Origin: Novibacillus thermophilus
GTDB lineage: Bacteria; Bacillota; Bacilli; Thermoactinomycetales; Novibacillaceae
Direction: 5' to 3'
Length of the DNA stretch: 64,000 bases
NCBI RefSeq assembly: GCF_002005165.1
Contig: NZ_CP019699.1
Coordinates: 3,162,001 to 3,226,000 of the forward strand
Under the pieces are notes generated by a model. It saw only the letters and a list, made by a program, of their open reading frames with translations, ran no database searches and was not told the origin of the DNA. Below, in pieces: positions 37,271 to 47,455 of the stretch. Each line of letters starts with the position of its first letter. The stretch's first letter is position 1. Both the position numbers and the translations under genes were made by a program.

Positions 37271-40200
37271 TCAAGACGGGAAAAAAGACCTTCCGAAATG
37301 GAAGGTCTTCGTTAGGAGAAACATGAGTTTGTTCTCCTCATTTTTATAAAATTTTTCTTCAGACCAACGGTCTATGATTACCTGTGCATCAGCATCTAGT
37401 ATGTCTCTTGCTTCTTCTGAAATATATTTTTGCATGCCCCGTTTATACAAATGTTTCTGAAAATCTTGCATATGTTTAACGGCGGCATTGTCACGTCCAT
37501 GATCTTTGTGATGCTCCACCTGATCCAGTCGGTTGCTCAACTGTTTATAAAGTGGCGTTTGTAAGGCATTCATATCCTTATAGTATTCAAGGGTGTCACG
37601 TATAAGCGGAATACTCACTGCTACGTCAAACTCAACGATATTGGATGTGACAGTGATACCGGCCAGCGTTACTTCCGACCATACTTCAAATGATCGGACA
37701 TCTTGGACTTCTTCCGCCAGTGTGATCCGGCCTTCAGCATCGATTTCAACGATATCGGGGTGACTGCTTGCATATTCAATGTCCGCTCCGCTTAAGTCCG
37801 CTTCTGTTCCGTCATTCATCAAACCACTGACAGATAAGACAGTACTTTCTCCGGGATTCAACTCTGTCTGATCCGCACTTAAGCTGACATCATCTAAAAC
37901 AGCTGGATCATCTACTTCATCACTCCATCCCATGACTAATAGATTATCAAATACAGTTTGTTCATGATAAGTTCTAAATCCAATTCCACCTTTCATCAAA
38001 GAAGTTCCTTCATCAATTATACTGATTAATAGCTCATCATTTACATAACCATCTATTTGTTCTCCTTGAACATCAATTTTTAGCTCATACCAGGTTCCTT
38101 GAGTAAAATTATAATCAATTTCTTTAAGAAGTTTAGCTACTCCGTTTTCCCACTTGTAAAGTTCGGCAACTGTCCTACCAGCATTATTAGATAACCTGAA
38201 GTGATAGAAATTTCCTGTGCCATTATATCTAAATATTATCCCTGAACTCAGATTAGCTGGCGCAGTTCTCATAATAGGTTTCATATCAACTGAAATGATA
38301 TAATCACTCCAATCACGATCACCAGCTACACTCAAGGCAGCAGCATTGCTTGACCCTTCATAAACAGTGCTTCCATCCTCTAAAGTTGTTGCCCATTCAC
38401 CTGATTCAACTGTCCAGGTATTTTCATTAAAATCTTCAAAGTCTTCCTCAAAGAGGGTAGCATTGGGTGCTAGTCTTACTACTACTTCAGACTGTAAGTT
38501 TATTACTTCGCCCTGTCCGTAAGAGATGTTTATTGGTATGACATATTTGCCGCTATCAATACCTGGTAATACTTCTATGTCGTAAGACAAATTTACAGTT
38601 TCATTTCCAGGTATCGTCACTTCTTGGCTGTTCTGACTTGTATCAAATCCCTCTCGTAAGTCTATGCTGCTTTGAACAGTAATATCATGTTCTGTTGTAT
38701 TAAACAAGGTAACACTTACATTTATTGTTTCTCCTGGAAAAGCAGTATTTGTTTGATTTGAAAAAACATACCCTAAGTTATCCGGGGCATTGATTTGTAC
38801 ATTTTCAAATACCGCCTCAGAAGCCTGAGAAAGACTGCCAGGAACGGTTACAATTCCAATGTAACTATCATTACTAATATTATCCATTGATATAACTTGA
38901 GTTGTGATAAGATTCCATTCGGCTCCATCAGTGGAATAATATCCGTTTATGGTATTTCCGACCTTTTCAAGTTTAAACCAGACCGGGATATCCTGACCAA
39001 ATTCTATTGGTGTTTCAGTATGAGTCTCTTCACCTTTTTCGTTCCGATAACTTATACTAATATCACCTGAAGCTGTATAACTAACATAGACATTCTGAGC
39101 GTCTTGATCCAAACTTTTTCTAATCATGATGCCAGCTGTTGCATTTTCACTTGTACTTTCTAGTGAATTCAATCTCGCTATAATGGTTGCATCACCATAC
39201 ACTTGTTTATAAGCATATTTAAAGCTATCATTAATACCTCCTACATGTCCTGTGCTTTCGATACTAAAGGTATCGCCCGAATAATCACTGTAGCCTGATG
39301 CACCACCTATTGTTTGTTGTTCCCATGATTCCGGTAATGAACCAAAATAAGAATCATTCGTGAGTATATATTTATTTTGATGTTTTATCCACTTAGCTTG
39401 ATAAGCTCTTGCAGCTAATAATGCGACCCACTGTTCCCTTCCGGAGTAAGTATCCTCTGAAGATGCTGAGTATGTTCTTCCATCGTCATGCCTGTTTTGC
39501 ATATCTAAAACCATTTGTGCATGGTAGTTTTCCCAATAATCAGCTTTCTGTGTGACTAAGTTATCAAAACCAAAAGCATCTGCATATGTGTCCATCATAG
39601 CAAAGTTCATACGCCGGTGAGTTCCCCAGTCATTTCCCTGTGGATAGTATATATCCGGAGAATCATCGATATATATTGTTCCTCCAGGTGCATTATAAGG
39701 CGGACTATCAAATTTAAGGTCTACCAATGAATTATATACAATATCAGCGTTAAAAAATGCTGCCTTAGGTGTAGCCATTTCAGCAAGAGTGTATAGTACG
39801 GGTGCGTTAATAATTTGACCTATAGAAGTCATATAATCTGGATGTATTCTTGAGTGATTGATAACTGTACCGTCATCATATGCATTTGTTCCATTGAGCC
39901 ATTCTTTAACTTGTTTTCCATGTAGAATCTCGGTATTATTAAGGTCATGTGGTCGGGCATAAGATGAAATCATAAGTTCAATATTTTTATCCATCCAGCC
40001 ATTCCAGTTAACATGACTTGGCATCATAGATGTTGCAAGTTGTAATATGCCTGAATTCCATGCATTCTCTTCAGCTTTGGTATCTCCTGGATACTTTATA
40101 TTGCCTGATTCATCCATATAATAAGGAACTTCATAGGTTATAAATCTATTTGCCTCGTACTCTACCATTTTTCTGACATATTCCCGATCAGTTGTTGATA

Positions 40201-40744
40201 AATCATCCCACATTAACCATCCTGAAGTACCTACTAGATTTGCCCATAAAGCACTTTGCCAAGCATCACCCCAGCCTCCAGGGGAATTTACTTTATGGTA
40301 ATAAGCTGCAGATTTTATGATTTTTATAGCCCGGTTAACAGCTTCCTCCTTAGAAATACCGACGAATGAAGCATCATATATCCCTAGTTTAATGGCAGTT
40401 GCTATACCTAAAGCTGCACTTGCGGGGGGTCTAATATTTCCTTCTCCCACTCCTCCTAAATCAAGATAGCCACCTGTTTGTGAACCAAAATTCTCTTCAT
40501 ACCACACTGTTAAGTTATATTTAACTGCGTTCAAAAGAATATTTTCCATACGTAGTGACGATTCATCCTCAGGAAGTCCGTTTGTAAAACGTGACCAATC
40601 TATAGGTTTCACACTATTCCTGTCATTATCCCCAACCGTATTATTTCCATCCTCCGCCATTACAAGCATAACAGGACCTGCGATTGAGAGTATTACACCC
40701 AAAACACAGATTATTGATATTAATATTAATTTCTTTAAGCCCAT
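37271..40744 (-). CDS. Secreted multidomain polysaccharide-active enzyme (probable lyase)
   Basis: 1,157 residues. A signal peptide covers about 1-30. Residues about 50-460 look like an alpha-helical toroid catalytic domain with many aromatic and polar motifs (GGWGDAWQSALWANL, NAWNSGILQLATSMM, HSRIHPDYMTSIGQ, QGNDWGTHRRMNF); the His/Tyr and Asn candidates fit a polysaccharide lyase, but I cannot name the family. Then follow a concanavalin-like domain (about 470-650), a NEW3/CARDB-like beta domain (about 655-760), a second concanavalin-like domain (about 765-930), a Big2-like Ig domain (about 945-1045) and a helical tail. It would cut an extracellular, probably uronate-containing polysaccharide. 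It is the last gene of the operon, and its final codons run into the terminator hairpin. Confidence 0.75.
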   Translation of the reverse strand: MGLKKLILISIICVLGVILSIAGPVMLVMAEDGNNTVGDNDRNSVKPIDWSRFTNGLPEDESSLRMENILLNAVKYNLTVWYEENFGSQTGGYLDLGGVGEGNIRPPASAALGIATAIKLGIYDASFVGISKEEAVNRAIKIIKSAAYYHKVNSPGGWGDAWQSALWANLVGTSGWLMWDDLSTTDREYVRKMVEYEANRFITYEVPYYMDESGNIKYPGDTKAEENAWNSGILQLATSMMPSHVNWNGWMDKNIELMISSYARPHDLNNTEILHGKQVKEWLNGTNAYDDGTVINHSRIHPDYMTSIGQIINAPVLYTLAEMATPKAAFFNADIVYNSLVDLKFDSPPYNAPGGTIYIDDSPDIYYPQGNDWGTHRRMNFAMMDTYADAFGFDNLVTQKADYWENYHAQMVLDMQNRHDDGRTYSASSEDTYSGREQWVALLAARAYQAKWIKHQNKYILTNDSYFGSLPESWEQQTIGGASGYSDYSGDTFSIESTGHVGGINDSFKYAYKQVYGDATIIARLNSLESTSENATAGIMIRKSLDQDAQNVYVSYTASGDISISYRNEKGEETHTETPIEFGQDIPVWFKLEKVGNTINGYYSTDGAEWNLITTQVISMDNISNDSYIGIVTVPGSLSQASEAVFENVQINAPDNLGYVFSNQTNTAFPGETINVSVTLFNTTEHDITVQSSIDLREGFDTSQNSQEVTIPGNETVNLSYDIEVLPGIDSGKYVIPINISYGQGEVINLQSEVVVRLAPNATLFEEDFEDFNENTWTVESGEWATTLEDGSTVYEGSSNAAALSVAGDRDWSDYIISVDMKPIMRTAPANLSSGIIFRYNGTGNFYHFRLSNNAGRTVAELYKWENGVAKLLKEIDYNFTQGTWYELKIDVQGEQIDGYVNDELLISIIDEGTSLMKGGIGFRTYHEQTVFDNLLVMGWSDEVDDPAVLDDVSLSADQTELNPGESTVLSVSGLMNDGTEADLSGADIEYASSHPDIVEIDAEGRITLAEEVQDVRSFEVWSEVTLAGITVTSNIVEFDVAVSIPLIRDTLEYYKDMNALQTPLYKQLSNRLDQVEHHKDHGRDNAAVKHMQDFQKHLYKRGMQKYISEEARDILDADAQVIIDRWSEEKFYKNEENKLMFLLTKTFHFGRSFFPS
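37281..37309 (-). terminator. Rho-independent terminator of the carbohydrate operon
   Basis: AAGACCTTCC/GGAAGGTCTT form a perfect 10-bp stem with a 5-base loop, followed on the minus strand by six T. It overlaps the last codons of the 1,157-residue enzyme, which is unusual and hints that the native stop was lost by a late frameshift. Confidence 0.8.
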
Positions 40745-40880
40745 TTATATCTTCCCCTCTCGGAAATTATTAATGAAATCCTTCTTCCGTTCCCTTATAC
40801 ACGCTTCTCAGTGACTTTGCTTTCATTAGTTGCAAAATCACGATACAATTTGACGACAAATTTTTCTAAGAGTCTAATAA

Positions 40881-41756
40881 CTAACCTTTAAATGCATAGG
40901 TGGGGGCTCCTTTCACATTTGTTTTTACTCTGAACAATCCTCCGGCATGCGGCTGCTTGGATAACTCATCCTCGCTTATGCCGAATCTGGCCGTAGTGAT
41001 AAACAGTTCATCCAAATTTTTCCCACCAAAAACGCACGAAGTGCATAATGATGCAGGCAGTAAAATGCGGTCTAACTTTTTACCCGTATAAGGATTCCAT
41101 CGAGCTACCTGATAGCCTCCCCAATGTGCAATCCATAGCATTCCTTCCTCATCGATCGTCATACCATCCGGTTTACCTTCTCGATCCGGTACCTTTATCA
41201 CGACTCGTGACTTCGAAATATTGCCAGTTTCGAGTTCATAGTCAAAAGCGGTTACGCTCTGTGTGGGAGTGTCGATGTAATACATCGTTTGATGATCCGG
41301 GCTCCAGCAGATACCATTGGAAACGCTCACATTAGTAAGAACAGGTTGAATACTCTCATTAGTATTCAGGCGGTACAATGTTCCCTGTTCCGCTTCACCC
41401 ATTAGTGACATTGTACCCGCCCAGAACCTTCCTTTGGGGTCACACTTCCCGTCATTAAAGCGGTTGTTAGTCAAATGTCGCTCAGGATCGCCAATAAAAC
41501 ATAAAGCTTCCGTTCTAAGATCTAAAGTATAAAAACCACTGGCCAGAGCTAATGCGACCCCGCCAGCTTCTCTTGGGACAACCGCTCCGACAAACTGATT
41601 TAATTGGATGCTCCGATTCTCGTGCTTGTAAGGATCATAAACATGTACTCGTTTTTCTTGAACATCCACCCAATAAAGCACTTGATTGGTCTGATCCCAA
41701 GAAGGTCCTTCGCCAAGTGTCGCATTTGCATCCAGCACAAGTTGCGGTTCTTTCAT
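40881..41756 (-). CDS. SMP-30/gluconolactonase-family lactonase
   Basis: 291 residues from ATG 41754-41756 (MKEPQLVLD), which has GGAGGAGG 9 bases upstream. Six-bladed propeller family: metal ligands in LGEGPSWD, NRFNDGKCDPKGRFWAG, VSNGICWSPD and GKPDGMTIDEEG. Enzymes of this type hydrolyse aldonolactones to aldonates in the cytosol. In this operon it fits between the SDR dehydrogenase and the enolase-type dehydratases. Confidence 0.88.
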   Translation of the reverse strand: MKEPQLVLDANATLGEGPSWDQTNQVLYWVDVQEKRVHVYDPYKHENRSIQLNQFVGAVVPREAGGVALALASGFYTLDLRTEALCFIGDPERHLTNNRFNDGKCDPKGRFWAGTMSLMGEAEQGTLYRLNTNESIQPVLTNVSVSNGICWSPDHQTMYYIDTPTQSVTAFDYELETGNISKSRVVIKVPDREGKPDGMTIDEEGMLWIAHWGGYQVARWNPYTGKKLDRILLPASLCTSCVFGGKNLDELFITTARFGISEDELSKQPHAGGLFRVKTNVKGAPTYAFKG

Positions 41757-41855
41757 AAACAACACCCTCCTCCCAATCCTTAAATAATAAAGACGTCCAG
41801 CATATGTCGTGATTCCGGCACCTACCTAACTTTGTTTAGGTAATCCGTTAAAGTT

Positions 41856-42878
41856 TCAAACGTCTTCGTTTTTTCGCCTTCCAGACAGCCTCTCCTTCTC
41901 CAAGAATGCTCTTAACAGGGCACCCTGCCCCCAAATATAACTGCCAGTTTTTCTTGAATTGTAATTATGTATATTACCTACTGGGGTGGCGTCCGACACT
42001 CCTAACAATTGACCATTTTGATTAACGGAGTTTAGTAAGTGGTAGAATGACTCATCAGCTACGTTTAAATAGCTCTTGTCACACACTTCCAACCTGCATG
42101 CCTTGTAAACAATTCCAGAGAATAACGCTGGCAACGAATTTTCAATATATGTTTCCGGGTGGTCCAGCACAGTGTGCCAGCCTTTGTTGCCGCTATCATA
42201 ATAATAGATAACAGTGTTTAAACACTCTTTGAAGACCTTTAATAAATAACTCTTGATTGGACTTGTTGGCAAGTTTTCATACGTGTCTAAAATCCCATAC
42301 AATGCCCAGCCATTTCCCCTTCCCCAGAAGATATTGTTCGGAGCACTTTTATCTACTTCGTAACCATGTGAAAAGAGGTGATTTTTTTCGTTGTATAAAC
42401 AATGAATATGGCCTACGAAATGTTTAATTAATAATTCATTAAATCTTTCATGTCCCTGTTTAATCATCTTTGAAAAAAATCGCCCATCTGTATACAAACA
42501 ATCAACCCACAAATGATGATTCAACGGGTATTCTTTATCAGGCCGATGTACGGGCGGTTCCCCTTCATTGTAATTAAAAAATAAGCTTGTTAATTCAACT
42601 AACGGCGCATCCGGGATATCGTTGGTTTCGACTAATTTCACTAACGAGTAGGAAGGCGTCACATGATCTTCAAACTGAACTTGAGAATCTTTTAATTCCC
42701 ACCATTTTTGAAAATGATCAACCGTTCTCTTTTTTAGTTTTTTATCATTAAATAGCTCGCCCGCATCCAGCAAAGCATCTATAGCAATAGCTTCACCAAA
42801 TCCCCAGTATTTTGGCTTATAATTGTAAACTGTTGAAAGAACATTCATAAAACATTTTTCATATTGTTCGTTAACCAC
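41856..42878 (-). CDS. GH105/GH88-type unsaturated uronyl hydrolase
   Basis: 340 residues, start GTG 42876-42878 with GGGAGGGG 5 bases upstream. It has the six-hairpin fold motifs of YteR/YesR proteins: NHHLWVDCLYTDG with the catalytic Asp, FWGRGNGWALYGI and the C-terminal GSYIWGQGALLRAF. These enzymes hydrate the 4,5-unsaturated uronic acid left at the non-reducing end by a polysaccharide lyase and so release it. No signal peptide is seen, so it acts on imported oligosaccharides. Its presence is the best evidence that the secreted enzyme of the operon is a lyase. Confidence 0.88.
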   Translation of the reverse strand: MVNEQYEKCFMNVLSTVYNYKPKYWGFGEAIAIDALLDAGELFNDKKLKKRTVDHFQKWWELKDSQVQFEDHVTPSYSLVKLVETNDIPDAPLVELTSLFFNYNEGEPPVHRPDKEYPLNHHLWVDCLYTDGRFFSKMIKQGHERFNELLIKHFVGHIHCLYNEKNHLFSHGYEVDKSAPNNIFWGRGNGWALYGILDTYENLPTSPIKSYLLKVFKECLNTVIYYYDSGNKGWHTVLDHPETYIENSLPALFSGIVYKACRLEVCDKSYLNVADESFYHLLNSVNQNGQLLGVSDATPVGNIHNYNSRKTGSYIWGQGALLRAFLEKERLSGRRKNEDV

Positions 42879-42896
42879 ATAATCCCCTCCCTTTCT

Positions 42897-44114
42897 TTAA
42901 TTGGCATACGCCAAAAGCTTGTCTTCTATTATGTCGATTCCTAAACCTGGTTTCTGAGGAAGTTTTAGTTTTCCATTGACTTGTTCAAACGGAGTTTTTA
43001 AAATAGCACTGCCAATTGGGTTCACTCCGGCCCAATACTCCATGATCATAAAATTCGGGACAGCCGCCGCTAAATGGGCGCTTGCTGCAAAATGAATGGC
43101 TGAACCGATACTTACATGTGGAGCAAAGGCCGCACCGTTAACATCTGCTAAAAATGCGATCTTACGACATTCCGTAATTCCCCCGGCACGACATATATCA
43201 GGTTGTACGAGATCCAGTGCTTTTTTCTCAAAATATGCTTGTGCTTGATATCGGCTAGTAATTAAGTCACTTGCGATTGGAATATTGATTGCATTTGACA
43301 ATTCACTATAAACTGAAATGAGTTCAGGGGGCGCGGGGGCTTCTAAGAAACCAACACCATACTCTTCTGCAAACTCTCCTAACTCCTTTGCAGACTTAAG
43401 ATTATAATTACCGGCTGTATCTAAGTACAATGCACATTGACTTCCAGCTACATCCCGTACGATTTCTATCGTTTTCTTATCAGCGGTAATGCCATGTCCG
43501 CCGGCTATCTTTATTGCATTAAACCCTTTTTGAAGCAAGTTTTCAGTATCCCGAATTAATTGATTCACTGCATCTTGGTCAGCACCTTGCCTCAACCCCG
43601 GGACTCCGGAACCATACAAATTAATTTCATCTCTAAATGCACCCCCCAACAGTTTATAGATAGGTTGGTTTAATGATTTACCGAGAATATCCCATAGAGC
43701 AATATCTATGCCACTAATCGCTTCTAAGAAAAAACCCGACAGATGCCCTCGTAAACGCATGGTGGAATACATTTTTTCCCATAAAACTTCTGTCTCAAAG
43801 GGATCCCGATTTAATATTATAGGTGTTAACAATTCGTCAATAATAGTTTTGACTACTTTTGGAGCAACGGGTGCCTTTGCTTCTCCCCAACCAATAATCC
43901 CTTCATTTGTTTGTACTTTTACGATACATGTGTCTATGGTGTCAGAATAACTCGCCCGCATTCTCCATTTAGGTGGATACTCTAATCCTTCTGGAACAAC
44001 GACCTTCGATTGGTTCTTTTTTTGTTCAGTAACCCATGACCTTTTCCCCCAATACTCTTGCTCACCTGTATTTTCAGCTTGTATAGCATATGTTTCTACT
44101 TTTGTAATTTTCAT
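42897..44114 (-). CDS. Enolase-superfamily sugar-acid dehydratase (first of two)
   Basis: 405 residues from ATG 44112-44114 (MKITKVETYAIQ) with GGAGAG 9 bases upstream; a longer frame from 44180 adds atypical residues. Barrel motifs: NAIKIAGGHGI (Lys-x-Ala, so the second Lys of Lys-x-Lys is absent), YLDTAGNY, FLEAPAPPE, PIASDLIT, the dyad Asp in LVQPDICRAGG and the His in FAPHVSIGSA. These are mandelate-racemase-subgroup features typical of acid sugar dehydratases, which give 2-keto-3-deoxy acids. The exact aldonate or uronate is not visible. It lies 18 bases upstream of the GH105 gene. Confidence 0.85.
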   Translation of the reverse strand: MKITKVETYAIQAENTGEQEYWGKRSWVTEQKKNQSKVVVPEGLEYPPKWRMRASYSDTIDTCIVKVQTNEGIIGWGEAKAPVAPKVVKTIIDELLTPIILNRDPFETEVLWEKMYSTMRLRGHLSGFFLEAISGIDIALWDILGKSLNQPIYKLLGGAFRDEINLYGSGVPGLRQGADQDAVNQLIRDTENLLQKGFNAIKIAGGHGITADKKTIEIVRDVAGSQCALYLDTAGNYNLKSAKELGEFAEEYGVGFLEAPAPPELISVYSELSNAINIPIASDLITSRYQAQAYFEKKALDLVQPDICRAGGITECRKIAFLADVNGAAFAPHVSIGSAIHFAASAHLAAAVPNFMIMEYWAGVNPIGSAILKTPFEQVNGKLKLPQKPGLGIDIIEDKLLAYAN

Positions 44115-44200
44115 TCGTCCAAACTCTCCTTTCGTAACCATCATTCTTTTCTCAAGGCAAAGCGGCTGCAACGCGGACACTCATATGAATCCGGAACTGG

Positions 44201-45145
44201 TTACCTTAACTTCGTTTCCTGCCAATTTAAAGCATTCAATGTAAGACCTTCGAGTGTATTGTACACATGTCTTTTAATATCATCAGTAAGGGGTACATTC
44301 GGGTTTCTCACATAAGAAGAGTTTATAACCCCGCCCGTTTTTAAGATATCTTTGTGTACGGCCATAGCATACTTTCCTAGTGTGCCAATTCTTATAAAAG
44401 GCAAATATTTGTAAAATACACTTCTAGCTTCTTTAAATTCTTGCCTTGAAAAGTGCCTGTATATTTTTACACAAACATCGGGAAATTCGCATGCCGGCAT
44501 TGTCCCGATTGCTCCGCTTTCCAGTTCTTCAATGAGATACATCCCGTTCATACCGCCGAACACTTTTAAATTTCCTCCCGATTTGTCAACAATTTCTTTT
44601 ATTTTAGGAGTGGTCGGCGGTGATTCAACTTTAACATAAGAAATGTTAGGAAAGTCCTTGTTTAACCTGATAATAAAATCAACGGAAAGATTCACTCCAC
44701 TCGCATTTGACGCATCTTGAATCATAATCGGAATATCGACGGACCGGGCGACCTCTGCAAAATAGTCATACAGACGTTCATTGTCGGGCTTTACATAATA
44801 AGGCGGAAGAACCATTAAAGCACTTGCACCTGCCTTTTCAGCTTCCTGACTTAACTCGACAGCCCCTTGAATACCTGTATGACCGGTTCCGTATACGAGC
44901 GGCACTTTTCCACCGGTCTCTTCAACCACAATGCTTGAAATCCGTCTGCGTTCATCATTCGTTAAGGTATACATTTCACTGGCATTGCCAAAAAGAGCGA
45001 TCCCATTCACTTGTTGAGCAATCTGGAAACGAACCAATTCTCTTAAACTATGTTCATCCAAATTGCCCTGCTCATCAAAGGGAGTGGCCAGTATGGGATA
45101 AACACCTTCTAAATGGACTGAATCTAATTTTGCCATGATAGTCAT
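44201..45145 (-). CDS. DHDPS/N-acetylneuraminate lyase-family aldolase
   Basis: 314 residues. The start ATG overlaps the stop of the preceding gene as ATGA and has GGAGG 5 bases upstream. The Schiff-base lysine is in SYVKVESPP; the carboxylate-binding loop reads FGNASEMYTL. The conserved catalytic Tyr of the family (usually Y-N-x-P) is replaced: the segment reads IMIQDASNASG. In this operon it should cleave a 2-keto-3-deoxy sugar acid to pyruvate plus an aldehyde. The missing Tyr suggests an atypical mechanism or substrate. Confidence 0.85.
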   Translation of the reverse strand: MTIMAKLDSVHLEGVYPILATPFDEQGNLDEHSLRELVRFQIAQQVNGIALFGNASEMYTLTNDERRRISSIVVEETGGKVPLVYGTGHTGIQGAVELSQEAEKAGASALMVLPPYYVKPDNERLYDYFAEVARSVDIPIMIQDASNASGVNLSVDFIIRLNKDFPNISYVKVESPPTTPKIKEIVDKSGGNLKVFGGMNGMYLIEELESGAIGTMPACEFPDVCVKIYRHFSRQEFKEARSVFYKYLPFIRIGTLGKYAMAVHKDILKTGGVINSSYVRNPNVPLTDDIKRHVYNTLEGLTLNALNWQETKLR

Positions 45146-46328
45146 GATAGCCTCCTTCCGTTAGTTAACAAGAGTGGATTACTGCAATTTTCTCTTATAA
45201 AGGCTTCATCGACGTTTACTCCTAATCCGGGTCCGTCAGGCAATAAATATCTCCCTTTTTCACAAACTAAAGAATTACAGACTAATTTGTTCGCATTTGG
45301 AAATACACTTGGTTGAAACTCCAAGATGTAAAAATTGTTGATCGCCGCACTCACTTGCAAGGTCGCTGCAATACATATTCCGAGGCCGACACTCAAGTGA
45401 GGAGCAATAGGGATGCCGAACGTTTCCGCTAATACCGCAATGTTTCTCATCTCGGTAATCCCGACACGCCCCACATCGGGCTGCAGGACGTCCGCAGCGC
45501 GTTTAACCAGACGCTCTTTAAATTGAAACTTCGTTCGCTTCGCTTCACCGATCGCGACTGCCATATCCAACGATCTTGTAATCTCAACATGACCGTCCAC
45601 ATCTTCCGGCAGGGTCGGAGCTTCCAAAAATTCAATATTTAATTTTTCAAGCTCTCTACCTAATCTGATGGCATCGGGTACAGTATATTGCCAATGGGCA
45701 TCGACCATTAGGCGAAAATCGGCTCCAAGATGTTCCCGCAATTGATTCATGATCTCGACATCTTCTTTAATTCCATAGCCCAAGTGCAATTTGATAGCAT
45801 TGAACCCTTGCTGTTTCCACTGTTGAGCTCTTTCTATTTTTTTGGCCATTTCTTTTTCCGGCAGTCCGGATACATAAGCAGGAATTTCACTTCTGAACGC
45901 CCCGCCAAGCAGTTGATGAACAGGCAGATCGAGCGACTTGCCATAGAGATCCCACAAGGCAACATCAACAGCGGTAATCGCATCCACCATAAAACCGGTA
46001 AAGTATCCGCGTTCACGCATTGAATCATAAAGTTTATTCCATATGACGTTAATTTGCCTCGGGTCTTTCCCCAATAAAAAAGGTTTGAACAAACTGGAAA
46101 TAATGTTCCCGGGTATTTCCGGGCCTACCGGGGCTAAAGCTTCTCCCCACCCTTCTAGACCATTGTCTGTCGTAAGCTTGACGATTAAACTTTCCAGATT
46201 TCGCGAATAGATGGATCGGTACTCGGGCGTACATAGTAATCCTCTTCTTTTAAACCTGACGATTCACCCAAATAAATGGGAGAATTGTTTATTTTAACTG
46301 GAAAAATTTCAATCGAAACAATCTTCAT
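45142..46328 (-). pseudogene. Enolase-superfamily sugar-acid dehydratase (second), frameshifted
   Basis: The start ATG at 46326-46328 (MKIVSIEIFPVKINN) continues to EDYYVR, where one base is missing near 46226. The frame then reads EYRSIYSRNLESLIVKL and continues to the stop at 45142. Total about 395 residues. Motifs: NAIKLHLGYGIKED, LMVDAHWQY, FLEAPTLPED, IGEAKRTK, LQPDVGRVGITE and the His of IAPHLSVGL. It resembles the neighbour at 42897 only in fold. One base decides between a working enzyme and a pseudogene, so it should be checked against reads. It is translationally coupled to the aldolase gene. Confidence 0.85.
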
Positions 46329-46343
46329 TGGCTCACCTTCATG

Positions 46344-47156
46344 TTACTTTTCTAATTTAAAGAACCCTTCTTTCCAACGGCTTCTCAATCCGGGTTTAAT
46401 CACCGCCCCGACCGCTTGGACAGACATCCCCCCGTCGACGACCAGATTGATGCCGTTAATAAATCCCGCCTTGTCATCTGCCAAAAATAGAGCAGCATAA
46501 GCGATATCTTCCGGTTTGCCCAATCTTCCCAGGGGATAACATTCCAACGTCATTTCCCATTCACTTTCATGCTCTTTAAGAGCTCTTTCTGTCTGTTCAG
46601 TTAAGATAAATCCGGGTGAAATAGCATTGACCCTTATATTTTGAGCGCCATACTCGACTGCCATTTGTTTTGTGAGCGAGATGATTCCTCCTTTGGCAGC
46701 AGAGTAAGCGGGAAGCCCGGGACTGACACAAAAAGCATTAATGGAAGCCATGTTGATAATGCTCGGATGTTCCGATTTTTTGAGTGCGGGCAAGGCGTAT
46801 TTGCTGCATAAAAACACAGATTGCAAACACAAATCAATGATCGTGTTCCACTCACTTGCCGGCAAATCTTCGACCGATTTGGCATAAGTCATCCCAGCAT
46901 TATTAACTAAAACATCTAAGTGCGAAATAGTGTTGAAAACCTTTTTGATTGCCTGTTCGTCTCGAACATCGAGGCGGATAAATTTCGCCGACCCGCCTCC
47001 ATCAATGACGCGCTGCTCGACTAGCTTTCCGTTGTCAACATCAATGTCCGCAATAAATACAAAGTATCCTTCCTCCGCAAATTGAATCGCCATACTTCTA
47101 CCGATACCGTTAGCAGCACCCGTGATAAAAACTGTCTTTTGTTCGATAGCGTTCAC
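46344..47156 (-). CDS. Short-chain dehydrogenase/reductase (SDR)
   Basis: 270 residues, GTG start behind AAGGG. Classical SDR motifs: TGAANGIGRS for NAD(P), VNNAGMTY, the catalytic Ser in INMASINAF and Tyr-x-x-x-Lys in PAYSAAKGG. In this operon a sugar 1-dehydrogenase giving an aldonolactone would match the lactonase and dehydratase. It is the first gene after the divergent IclR promoter region. Confidence 0.88.
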   Translation of the reverse strand: MNAIEQKTVFITGAANGIGRSMAIQFAEEGYFVFIADIDVDNGKLVEQRVIDGGGSAKFIRLDVRDEQAIKKVFNTISHLDVLVNNAGMTYAKSVEDLPASEWNTIIDLCLQSVFLCSKYALPALKKSEHPSIINMASINAFCVSPGLPAYSAAKGGIISLTKQMAVEYGAQNIRVNAISPGFILTEQTERALKEHESEWEMTLECYPLGRLGKPEDIAYAALFLADDKAGFINGINLVVDGGMSVQAVGAVIKPGLRSRWKEGFFKLEK

Positions 47157-47455
47157 ACCCTTGATATATTGGAAATTGATTTTTATAATATGTAAATAAG
47201 TTTTATATAATGAATGATAAAGTATTCAAAATGATTCAGTCAAGTCCAATCCGCATATTTTTTTATTTTTCTTGCAAAGGGCCAAACCAATTTTATTATA
47301 TTCTTTTATCTATATGAAGAATTTAGATGCTGTATCATAATGAACGAGACAGGTCAATGACAAAAATTAATAAAATAATATTGCTTATTATGAAATAAGA
47401 TTATATAATACGAAATAACTCTAATAAAGATTCATTTGCGAAAGGGTGTAATTGG
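47157..47455. promoter_or_regulatory. Divergent promoter region of the IclR gene and catabolic operon
   Basis: AT-rich 299 bases between divergent genes. TATGAAATAA (47391-47400) recurs as TACGAAATAA (47411-47420), two turns apart, just upstream of the regulator start; they could be operator half-sites. No further elements could be assigned with confidence. Confidence 0.45.
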
